NCBI RefSeq assembly: GCF_003063245.1
Contig: NZ_MUXE01000004.1
Coordinates: forward strand, 124,001-188,000
Direction: 5' to 3'
DNA length: 64,000 nucleotides
Source: Arcobacter caeni
GTDB lineage: Bacteria > Campylobacterota > Campylobacteria > Campylobacterales > Arcobacteraceae
Shown here in pieces: positions 57,230 through 64,000 of this stretch. Under the pieces are notes generated by a model, which saw only the letters and a list, made by a program, of their open reading frames with translations, was not told where the DNA came from and ran no database searches. The position numbers and the translations under genes were made by a program. Every line of letters begins with the position of its first letter. Position 1 is the stretch's first letter.

Positions 57230-57913
57230 ATGATGAATGAAGAGTTATTAAAAGAATTAAAAAATATATCTATATTATGTGTAGAAGATGAAGATGAAAT
57301 AAGACAAACCATAGTAAGTACTTTAAAATACTATTTTAAAGAAGTTTACGAAGCAAGTGATGGAAATGAAGGCTTTGAATTATATGAATATTATAAACCA
57401 AAAATAGTTTTAACAGATATTCAAATGAAAAATTGTAATGGTTTGGAATTTGTAAAAAAAATTAGAAAAATAGATAATGAAACTATGGTTATTATGCTGA
57501 CTGCATATTCAAATGAAGAGTATTTAATGGAGTTGATAAATCTAAATATTAATCATTTTATTTTAAAACCATTAAATTCAAAAAAATTAAATGATGCTTT
57601 AGAAAAGTATTTACAAAAAGCTATTAAACCAATTTTATTATGTGAAGATTTAATTTTAGACTTACAAAAAAGAGAATTAATTTATCAAAATGAGCAAATA
57701 ATACATTTAAGAAAAAGAGAAAAAGATTTTTTACAGCTTTTATATTATAAAAATGGAGCAATTCTAAAATACGAAGAAATAGAATTTGAACTTTGGAATG
57801 ATAAAGAGATGACAAGTCATGCGTTAAAATCATTTATTAAAGAATTAAGACACAAAATACCGGTGAATGTAATCAAAAATATACCACAAGAAGGCTATAC
57901 TTTACAACATTAA
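57230..57913 (+). CDS. Response regulator with winged-helix output (OmpR-like)
   Basis: A 227-residue regulator. The receiver (1-~125) has VEDEDEIR and phospho-acceptor Asp63 in VLTDIQM, with FILKPL. The C-terminal winged helix (~140-227) resembles Trans_reg_C (LRKREKDFLQLLYYKNGAI, then SFIKELRHKIP and GYTL). It is the evident partner of the kinase upstream and a likely controller of the symporter and aspA. A second ATG directly after the first is an equal alternative start. Confidence 0.9.
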   Translation: MMNEELLKELKNISILCVEDEDEIRQTIVSTLKYYFKEVYEASDGNEGFELYEYYKPKIVLTDIQMKNCNGLEFVKKIRKIDNETMVIMLTAYSNEEYLMELINLNINHFILKPLNSKKLNDALEKYLQKAIKPILLCEDLILDLQKRELIYQNEQIIHLRKREKDFLQLLYYKNGAILKYEEIEFELWNDKEMTSHALKSFIKELRHKIPVNVIKNIPQEGYTLQH

Positions 57914-57974
57914 AACTACTTTTTATACACTTTAGTTGTATATTATTTTAAAAATATGAATAATAAGGATTATC

Positions 57975-59387
57975 ATGAACAAGTTACATAGAATAGAAAA
58001 AGATTTTTTAGGTGAAAAAGAGATTGAATTAAATAAATATTATGGAATTCAAACTTTAAGAGCAAAAGAGAATTTTAATATCACAAAAACAGATATTTCA
58101 TTGTTTCCAAATTTTATTAAATCTCTTGCAAAAGTAAAAAAGGCTTGTGCTTTAACAAACTATGAATTAGGTGATTTAACTGATATTCAAAAAGATGCGA
58201 TTGTTCAAGCTTGTAATGAAATAATTGATGGGAAATTTCATGATCAGTTTATTGTTGACCCAATTCAAGGTGGAGCCGGAACTTCTACAAATATGAATGC
58301 AAATGAAGTTATAGCAAATAGGGCATTAGAGATTTTAGGTCATGCAAAAAGCTCTTATAATATTATTCATCCAAATAATCATATAAATATGAGTCAATCA
58401 ACAAATGATGTTTATCCAACGGCTATTAAATTAACTTTACATGAATTAATCTATAAATTAAAAGAGTCTTTAAGATTTTTAAGAGATTGTTTTGAAGAAA
58501 AATCTGTTGAGTTTAAAGATGTTTTAAAAATGGGAAGAACACAACTTCAAGATGCTGTTCCTATGACTTTAGGACAAGAGTTTAAGACATTTGCAGTTAT
58601 GATTGATGATGATATTTTTAGATTAAGAAATGCTCAATCTCATTTAAGAGAAGTAAATTTAGGAGCAACTGCAATTGGAACTGGAATTAATTCAAAAGCT
58701 GCATACCAAAGAAAAGTTATCTCAAATTTGAGAGAAGTTACAGGTGTAGATTATGTGGCTGCTGGAGATTTAATTGAAGCTACTCAAGATACAGGTTCAT
58801 TTGTGCATATTTCTGGAATGTTAAAAAGTATTGCTATAAAAATATCTAAAATTTGTAATGATTTAAGACTTCTAAGTTCAGGACCAAGGGCTGGATTTAA
58901 TGAAATAAATCTTCCACCACTTCAACCTGGAAGTTCAATTATGCCTGGGAAAGTAAATCCTGTAATGCCAGAAGTTGTAAATCAAGTTGCTTTTGAAGTA
59001 ATTGGTGCTGATATGACTATTGCAATGGCAAGTGAACATGGACAATTACAATTAAATGTATTTGAGCCATTGATTGCTTTTAAACTATTTAATTCAATAA
59101 ATATGATGAGAAGAGCATTTTATTCTTTAGGAGAAAAATGCGTTAAAGGAATTACTGCAAACGAAGAAGTTTGTATGAATAATATTTTAAATTCAGTAAC
59201 TTTAGTAACTTGTTTAAATCCGATTATTGGATATGAAAAAAGTTCTGCAATTGCCAAAGAAGCTCTTAAAACAAATAAAAGAGTTTATGACATTATTTTA
59301 GAGCAAAAACTATTTACAAAAGAAGAACTTGATGAATTATTAAGACCTGAAAATATGGTAACTAACCTTTCTAAGGATGCAAAATGA
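57975..59387 (+). CDS. aspA: Aspartate ammonia-lyase
   Basis: AspA converts aspartate to fumarate and ammonia, feeding amino acids into the citric acid cycle and fumarate respiration. The 470 residues show the fumarase/aspartase signature GSSIMPGKVNPVMPE near 318 and the aspartase patterns GGAGTSTNMNANEV and MSQSTNDVYPTA. AAGGA precedes the ATG. The one-domain asparaginase gene overlaps its stop by four bases. Confidence 0.96.
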   Translation: MNKLHRIEKDFLGEKEIELNKYYGIQTLRAKENFNITKTDISLFPNFIKSLAKVKKACALTNYELGDLTDIQKDAIVQACNEIIDGKFHDQFIVDPIQGGAGTSTNMNANEVIANRALEILGHAKSSYNIIHPNNHINMSQSTNDVYPTAIKLTLHELIYKLKESLRFLRDCFEEKSVEFKDVLKMGRTQLQDAVPMTLGQEFKTFAVMIDDDIFRLRNAQSHLREVNLGATAIGTGINSKAAYQRKVISNLREVTGVDYVAAGDLIEATQDTGSFVHISGMLKSIAIKISKICNDLRLLSSGPRAGFNEINLPPLQPGSSIMPGKVNPVMPEVVNQVAFEVIGADMTIAMASEHGQLQLNVFEPLIAFKLFNSINMMRRAFYSLGEKCVKGITANEEVCMNNILNSVTLVTCLNPIIGYEKSSAIAKEALKTNKRVYDIILEQKLFTKEELDELLRPENMVTNLSKDAK

Positions 59388-59878
59388 AAATAACTGTATT
59401 AAATACAGGTGGAACATTTAACAAAAGATATAACCCAATCCTTGGAAAACTTGAAGTTCCAAGTGATAATATCGCATTAGACAAGATTGTAAAATCTTGT
59501 GTTAATGTGGATTTTGAAATTAAAAACATAGTTTCAAAAGATAGTTTAGATTTTACAGATGCTGATAGAGAAATGATTTTAGAAAATATATTAAATAGTA
59601 AAAGCGATAAAATTATCATTATTCATGGAACTGATACAGTTGATTTAACTTCAAAATTTATTGAAGATAAAGTAGGAAATAAAAAAATAGTTTTCACAGG
59701 TGCAATGGTTCCTATGAGTATTGATGAGGTTGAAGCAACTATGAATTTTTCTCAAGCAATTGGATTCTTAAATGCACCAATAAAAGATGGGATTTATTTA
59801 TCTATGCATGGAGTTGTAGTTGAACATTCGAAATTAAAAAAAGATAGAAGTGTAGGGCAGTTTTTACTAAAGGATTAA
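59384..59878 (+). CDS. Asparaginase N-terminal-domain protein (single domain)
   Basis: A 164-residue protein equal to only the N-terminal domain of L-asparaginase (family length ~330). The catalytic elements are there: Thr in NTGGTF, Thr and Asp in IIHGTDTVDL, TGAMVP, and a Lys in SKLKKDR at about the position of the catalytic lysine. The C-terminal domain, which completes the site across the dimer, is absent, and the 45 bases before the next gene hold no remnant. The frame is clean. It overlaps aspA by four bases, so asparagine to aspartate is an attractive role but unproven. Confidence 0.8.
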   Translation: MKITVLNTGGTFNKRYNPILGKLEVPSDNIALDKIVKSCVNVDFEIKNIVSKDSLDFTDADREMILENILNSKSDKIIIIHGTDTVDLTSKFIEDKVGNKKIVFTGAMVPMSIDEVEATMNFSQAIGFLNAPIKDGIYLSMHGVVVEHSKLKKDRSVGQFLLKD

Positions 59879-59923
59879 GCATATTAATTGAATAATATGC
59901 CAATTTAAAAATAGGAATTTGCT

Positions 59924-60520
59924 ATGAATGAATTAATAAAAACTTTAAAATCATGCGGTTATGATGCTCATTTTGTAAAAACAAAAAAAGAAGCTCTTGA
60001 ATTATCACAAACATACATAAAATCAGGTTTGAGTGTTGGTCTTGGTGGCAGTGAAAGCGTAAAAGAGATTGGATTATTGGACTATTTATTAAATAAAAAA
60101 GATATTACTTTGTTTAATCAATATGAAGATGGTATTTCTATGGATGAAAATATCAAAAGAAGAAAACAAGGTTTAGTTTCTGATATTTTTGTTACAAGTA
60201 CAAATGCTTTAACAAAAGATGGAAAACTTGTAAATGCAGATGGAAGTGGAAATAGGGTTGCCGCTTTTTCTTATGGACCTACAAATGTTTTAGTAATAGC
60301 GGGTGTTAATAAAATCGTTGAAAATCTAGAACTTGGATTTAAAAGAGTTATGGAAGTTGCAGCCATAAAAAATATAAATAGAATCAATAATAAAGCAATA
60401 GAAATGGGAAAAGAACCTAGATACAATCTTGAAAATATCGCAAATAAATTCTCATGGGTAAAAGCTGATGATAAAGATAGAATTATCATCATTTTAGTTG
60501 ATGAAGAATTAGGGTATTAA
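59924..60520 (+). CDS. LUD domain protein (LutC/YkgG family)
   Basis: A 198-residue protein of the LUD (DUF162) family, with GLSVGLGGSESVKEIGLLDYL, FVTSTNALTKDGKLVNADGSG and VLVIAGVNKIV. LutC belongs to lactate oxidation complexes with LutA and LutB, but no partners are next to it, so the role may differ. The MFS transporter gene begins directly behind it. Confidence 0.85.
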   Translation: MNELIKTLKSCGYDAHFVKTKKEALELSQTYIKSGLSVGLGGSESVKEIGLLDYLLNKKDITLFNQYEDGISMDENIKRRKQGLVSDIFVTSTNALTKDGKLVNADGSGNRVAAFSYGPTNVLVIAGVNKIVENLELGFKRVMEVAAIKNINRINNKAIEMGKEPRYNLENIANKFSWVKADDKDRIIIILVDEELGY

Positions 60521-60521
60521 G

Positions 60522-61706
60522 ATTTTCCCAATTAAATCAAGGATAGCTTTACTTTATATTATGTCAATTTCCATGGTGTTCTCATTCTCAGCATGGATGA
60601 GTTTACTAAATAATTATGTAATAGAAGTAGCTTCTTTTGATGGTAGCCAAATAGGTATTTTACAAAGTTTAAGAGAAATTCCAGGCTTTTTAGCTTTTAC
60701 AGTTGTGTTGGTAATTATATTTATTGCACAACAAAGATTGGCTTACCTTTCTATGATAACTTTGGGTTTAGGAGTGTTTCTAACTGGATTTTATCCAAGT
60801 GCTACTGGACTTTATATTACAACTATAATTATGTCAACAGGGTTTCATTACTTAGAAACACTAAACCAATCTTTGTCTCTTCAATGGCTTGATAAACAAA
60901 AAGCTCCTATTATTTTGGGAAAATTAAGTGCTGTAAAATCTTTTGCTTCTATTATTGCTTTTATTATTATTTTTGTGATGATGAAATTTTATAGTGTGGA
61001 ATACAAATATATTTATGCTTTTTTTGGTCTTAGCACTTCTTTTGTTGGAATATTAGCTTGGATAGGATTTGAACATTTTAAAGATGATGTTGTTCAAGAA
61101 AAAAAATTAGTACTAAAAAAAGAGTATTGGCTTTTTTATCTTTTGACCTTTTTTGCAGGAGCAAGACGACAAATATTTGTTGTTTTTGCAGGATTTTTAC
61201 TTGTAGAAAAGTTTGGAGTAGATATTCATAATATGATAATTTTACTTTTTGTTAATGCTATTTTAAATATGTATTTTGCTCCAAAGATTGGTAGATTTAT
61301 TTCAAGAATGGGTGAGTCAATTACTTTGCGAATAGAGTATATTGGGCTTGTTTTAGTATTTATTTCTTATGCTTTTGTTGAAAATATCTATTTTGCTTTT
61401 TTCTTATATATCATTGATCATCTTTTATTTTCAATGGCAATTGCTTTAAATACATATTTCCAAAAAATTGCAGATCCAAAAGATATTTCAACAGCAAATT
61501 CTGTTAGTTTTACTATAAATCACATTGCTGCTGTATTTTTGCCATTTTTATTAGGAATGGTTTGGTTATATTCAAGTTCATTGGTTTTTATGATTGGTGC
61601 GGGAATTGGTTTTTTATCATTTCTTTGTTCTTTTTTAATTCCTCATGAGCCTAAAAAAGGTTCAGAAACAACATTAAATTTATTTTTTAAAAGTAAAATA
61701 ACATAA
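60522..61706 (+). CDS. MFS transporter (start uncertain)
   Basis: A twelve-helix major-facilitator-type protein with about 380-394 residues; typical elements are LLTFFAGARRQIFVVFAGFLL and a second half with ISTANSVSFTINHIAAV. The first ATG (60561) starts within helix 1 and lacks a ribosome binding site at normal distance. The open frame extends upstream (IFPIKSRIALLYI), and an ATT at 60522, eight bases after AGGG (60511-60514), would give a complete N-terminus. I list that longer form with doubt. The substrate is unknown. Confidence 0.7.
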   Translation: MFPIKSRIALLYIMSISMVFSFSAWMSLLNNYVIEVASFDGSQIGILQSLREIPGFLAFTVVLVIIFIAQQRLAYLSMITLGLGVFLTGFYPSATGLYITTIIMSTGFHYLETLNQSLSLQWLDKQKAPIILGKLSAVKSFASIIAFIIIFVMMKFYSVEYKYIYAFFGLSTSFVGILAWIGFEHFKDDVVQEKKLVLKKEYWLFYLLTFFAGARRQIFVVFAGFLLVEKFGVDIHNMIILLFVNAILNMYFAPKIGRFISRMGESITLRIEYIGLVLVFISYAFVENIYFAFFLYIIDHLLFSMAIALNTYFQKIADPKDISTANSVSFTINHIAAVFLPFLLGMVWLYSSSLVFMIGAGIGFLSFLCSFLIPHEPKKGSETTLNLFFKSKIT

Positions 61707-61750
61707 CTTTCGATAAAATGCCCAAAATTCAAAATATAGGACTTAATAAA

Positions 61751-62671
61751 ATGGCTTTATATACATGTGGACATAATATTCCAGATTCTGACTCAATTTG
61801 TTCAGCAATCTCTTTATCTTACCTTTTAAATAAAATAGGAAGACCAGCAACTCCTGCAAGACAAGGTGAACCAAATCCTGAGACTAAATATATCTTAGAA
61901 AAATTTGGATTTGAAGCACCAGTTTTAAAAACTTCTTTTGCTGGTGATGAATTATTCATTACTGATTATTCAGATATTGCTCAAGCTCCGCTAGAACTTG
62001 ATAAAACTACAATAGTTGGAATCGTTGATCATCATAAACTTGGCGACATAACAACTTCTGCACCACTTGAATGTTGGATTAGACCAGTTGGTTGTACAAA
62101 TACTATCGTAAAAGAAATGTATGATTTTCACAAAGTTGAAATTCCAAAAAACATAGCTGGAATTATGATGTGTGCGATTTTATCAGATACAGTTATTTTC
62201 AAATCACCAACTTGTACAGATACAGATATTAAAGCAGTTAGAGAATTAGCAAAAATCTGTGAAATCGAAGATTTTGGTGCTGTTGGTATGGAAATGTTCA
62301 AAGTTAAATCACAAGTTATTGGAACTCCAATAAGAGAGCTTGTAATGAGAGATTACAAAAACTTCGATATGCATGGAACAAAAGTAGGTGTTGGACAACT
62401 TGAGGTTGTTGATGGGAGCGTTTTTGATGATATTAAAGATGAATTAATGGCTGATATTAAAAAAGTAAAAGAAGAAAATAATCTTCATACAGTTGCACTT
62501 TTATTAACTGATATTATCAAAGAGGGTTCAGAAGTTCTTGTTGCATCTGATGATAATTCAATTTTTGAAAAAGCATTTAACTGTAAACTTGAAGATAACA
62601 AAGTTTGGTTAGACGGTTGTTTATCAAGAAAAAAACAAATTATTCCTTTTTTAGAACCTGCATTCGCGTAA
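61751..62671 (+). CDS. ppaC: Manganese-dependent inorganic pyrophosphatase (family II)
   Basis: PpaC hydrolyses pyrophosphate. The start is the ATG nine bases after AGGA, giving 306 residues. It has the DHH-family motifs: YTCGHNIPDSDSICSA, VGIVDHHKLGD and the C-terminal substrate loop SRKKQ. A CBS insertion is absent, so it is the simple form. Family II enzymes are typical of Firmicutes but also occur in this phylum. A terminator follows. Confidence 0.95.
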   Translation: MALYTCGHNIPDSDSICSAISLSYLLNKIGRPATPARQGEPNPETKYILEKFGFEAPVLKTSFAGDELFITDYSDIAQAPLELDKTTIVGIVDHHKLGDITTSAPLECWIRPVGCTNTIVKEMYDFHKVEIPKNIAGIMMCAILSDTVIFKSPTCTDTDIKAVRELAKICEIEDFGAVGMEMFKVKSQVIGTPIRELVMRDYKNFDMHGTKVGVGQLEVVDGSVFDDIKDELMADIKKVKEENNLHTVALLLTDIIKEGSEVLVASDDNSIFEKAFNCKLEDNKVWLDGCLSRKKQIIPFLEPAFA

Positions 62672-62682
62672 AACTTCAAAAT

Positions 62683-62712
62683 AAAAAGGTAGTGTAAAAA
62701 CTATCTTTTTTC
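62683..62712 (+). terminator. Terminator after ppaC
   Basis: AAAAAGGTAGT (62683-62693) pairs with ACTATCTTTTT (62700-62710), 11 bp with one G-U pair, a six-base loop and a T-rich end. Confidence 0.75.
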
Positions 62713-62741
62713 TTCATAAATAGAACTTTAATAAAATTAGT

Positions 62742-62747
62742 TATAAT
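62742..62747 (+). promoter_or_regulatory. -10 box of the toxin-antitoxin operon
   Basis: TATAAT lies 29 bases before the antitoxin ATG and after the ppaC terminator, so the toxin-antitoxin pair has its own promoter. No clear operator palindrome was found. Confidence 0.55.
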
Positions 62748-62776
62748 AAAAGTAATTTTTATAAAGGATGTTTAAA

Positions 62777-63007
62777 ATGACAGCTTTAAAACAAGAACAA
62801 TTATTTGATGAAATCGATGTTTTACCTATTGATTTAAAAACAAAAATTGTAGATAAAATCCTAAATAGTATTAATCCTATTGATAAATCAATAGATGATT
62901 CATGGATAAAAGAAGTAAATAAAAGAAAAGATGAAATTGAATCTTCAAAAGTAACTTTAGTTTCCGGTGATGAGGTTTTTAGAAAAATTGCTAATAGATT
63001 AAAATAA
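62777..63007 (+). CDS. Addiction-module antitoxin (RelB/StbD-like, TIGR02574 type)
   Basis: A 76-residue acidic-helical protein resembling 'putative addiction module component' antitoxins: LFDEIDVLPIDLKTKIVDKI, then DDSWIKEVNKRKDEIE and a short VSGDEVFRKI tail. The start is the ATG eight bases after AAGGA. The toxin gene begins at the base after its stop. It is expected to neutralise the toxin and repress the operon. Confidence 0.8.
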   Translation: MTALKQEQLFDEIDVLPIDLKTKIVDKILNSINPIDKSIDDSWIKEVNKRKDEIESSKVTLVSGDEVFRKIANRLK

Positions 63008-63298
63008 ATGACTTATTTTTTTCATCCAGAAGCCCAAATAGAGTTAAATGCTTCTATTGATTACTACGAAGAGTGTAAAACTAACCTTGGACTTGAATTT
63101 GCAAGTGAAGTTTACCAAACTATCCAACGAATTTTAACTTTCCCAAAAGCATGGCAAATCCTAGATTCTGATATAAGACGATACTTAATAAAAAAATTTC
63201 CTTTTGGAATAATTTATTATCAAAGAAATAATGAAATTATCATACTTTCTGTTATACAATTAAATAGAAAACTAAATTATTTGAAGAATAGAAAATAA
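63008..63298 (+). CDS. RelE/ParE superfamily toxin
   Basis: A 96-residue basic protein of the RelE/ParE fold: YFFHPEAQIELNASIDYYEE (ParE-type N-terminus), LGLEFASEVYQTIQRI, then RRYLIKKFPFGIIYYQRNN and VIQLNRKLNYL. The pairing with TIGR02574-type antitoxins is well known. ParE members poison gyrase and RelE members cut ribosome-bound mRNA. The sequence here looks more ParE-like, but this is not decisive. Confidence 0.85.
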   Translation: MTYFFHPEAQIELNASIDYYEECKTNLGLEFASEVYQTIQRILTFPKAWQILDSDIRRYLIKKFPFGIIYYQRNNEIIILSVIQLNRKLNYLKNRK

Positions 63299-63307
63299 GG
63301 AATATGA

Positions 63308-64000
63308 ATGTCTATATTGGATGAAAATAATTTTGATAAATTTGTTACAGAAAATACTTTTACAATAAATGATGAAAAATATAAAGATGAACATAGTATA
63401 AAAATTAGAAGAGATAAAGAATTAAATATTATATTAAATCAAGAAGCTGTGACACAATATAAACGTTCTAAAATGAATCCTAATATTATTGATACAATAC
63501 CTATTATTGATAAATCAAAAACAAACTATATTTTAAAAAATATTTATTTTTATTCAATAAATCAATTATTGAATTCAAAATTTTGTACTAGTAAAATTAA
63601 TACAGAAGCCTTTATAGAATCTATAGAATTGCATAGCCAAACTTATAAAAATAGTGAATATATAGTTGAATTTATAGATAATATTCCAACTAATCATCTT
63701 TGGTCTGATATTGTTGATATTGAAATAAAAAAGCAAACTAATATAGAAATAGGAAATATTAAAATTGAACAAATTCCTGAAAATAGTTCTTCTATGATTA
63801 GATATTTGAATTTAAAAATAGATAATCTAGAAGTATATTTATCACGAAATAAAGAAAAAAATGGAAAAGAGTATGCAAATGGAACAATCTTGTATAAAGG
63901 TAATCCTTCAAAAGAATTAAGAGATAAAATAAGAAATATTTTGTCTTTTTTTATTGGTAGAATATTAATCCTTTTGGAAGAAACCTTTTATGATAATAAT
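63308..64000 (+). CDS. Unrecognised protein, truncated by the window end
   Basis: An open frame of at least 231 codons runs off the window. The ATG follows AAGGA by six bases and lies ten bases after the toxin gene, so it is probably co-transcribed. No signal peptide or membrane helix is evident. Lysine, asparagine and isoleucine are very frequent (KQTNIEIGNIKIEQIPE). The visible part looks beta-rich until about residue 200, then helical (KELRDKIRNILSFFIGRILI). This loosely recalls large proteins of the ApeA/HEPN type, but the match is too weak to name. Stop, length and C-terminal domain are unseen. Confidence 0.7.
   Translation, partial: MSILDENNFDKFVTENTFTINDEKYKDEHSIKIRRDKELNIILNQEAVTQYKRSKMNPNIIDTIPIIDKSKTNYILKNIYFYSINQLLNSKFCTSKINTEAFIESIELHSQTYKNSEYIVEFIDNIPTNHLWSDIVDIEIKKQTNIEIGNIKIEQIPENSSSMIRYLNLKIDNLEVYLSRNKEKNGKEYANGTILYKGNPSKELRDKIRNILSFFIGRILILLEETFYDNN

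Noticed and set aside
59384-59923. Truncated asparaginase pseudogene
   Set aside because: No remnant of the C-terminal domain is found in any frame before the next gene, the frame is clean, and it is coupled to aspA. A genuine short protein is more likely.

Overview
The window is about 64 kb of a very AT-rich bacterial chromosome from the Campylobacterota, most likely an Arcobacter/Aliarcobacter species. The call rests on several things. One is the set of histidine kinases with the HQWRQPL phospho-acceptor motif. Another is the block order fmt, birA, parA, parB, atpF', atpF, atpH, atpA, atpG, atpD, atpC, tolQ, tolR, tolA, tolB, pal, ybgF-like, slyD, which is the order known from Helicobacter and Campylobacter. 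The rpmH-rnpA-yidD-yidC-jag-mnmE and rnc-aroC pairings, the short protein versions and the codon use fit too. Almost everything is chromosomal core. I see no phage, insertion sequence, CRISPR array, rRNA or tRNA.

Layout. 1-6.9 kb: purH, a large sensor kinase, bioA, a CoA-type Nudix hydrolase and a FAH-family protein. 7-11.7 kb: a signalling operon made of a hybrid kinase with two solute-binding sensor domains, a lone receiver, and a receiver fused to a degenerate kinase that lacks its phospho-histidine. 11.7-14.3 kb: msrB, an NYN/LabA-like gene and msrA (methionine sulfoxide repair), a small unknown gene and rnhB. 14.4-17.6 kb: a membrane-anchored solute-binding protein coupled to a kinase. 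17.6-20.3 kb: clpB under an unusually complete heat-shock control region (HAIR-like and CIRCE elements around a consensus promoter). 20.3-25.4 kb: the ribosome/membrane-insertion cluster, in which rnpA appears to start with AUU inside rpmH. 25.4-34.4 kb: housekeeping genes (histidine phosphatase, 5'-nucleotidase, htpX, a lipoprotein, a D,D-carboxypeptidase, aroC, rnc, a LapB-like TPR protein, dnaG, ridA). 34.5-39.7 kb: rplU, rpmA, obgE, proB, fmt, an AEC transporter and birA. 39.7-52.8 kb: parAB, the F1 and peripheral-stalk genes of ATP synthase, then the Tol-Pal envelope system and slyD. 52.9-54.6 kb: fabD and mtn. 54.6-61.7 kb: a nutrient locus with an alanine/sodium symporter, a kinase/regulator pair, aspA, a one-domain asparaginase, a LUD protein and an MFS transporter. 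61.7-64 kb: a family II pyrophosphatase, a type II toxin-antitoxin pair, and the start of an unrecognised gene cut by the window edge.

The most interesting points lie in regulation and in odd gene forms: the clpB control region; the AUU start of rnpA; a candidate small RNA between tolB and pal with its own operator-like palindrome, -10 box and strong terminator; a hairpin that would bury the ribosome binding site of the alanine symporter gene; two likely leaderless messages (dnaG, birA); and the pseudo-kinase response regulator. The only accessory-looking part is the last ~1.2 kb. I did not find a clearly new multi-gene defence or metabolic system. The truncated gene after the toxin-antitoxin pair is the best lead for one. 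All calls come from reading sequence and translations; no database search was run.
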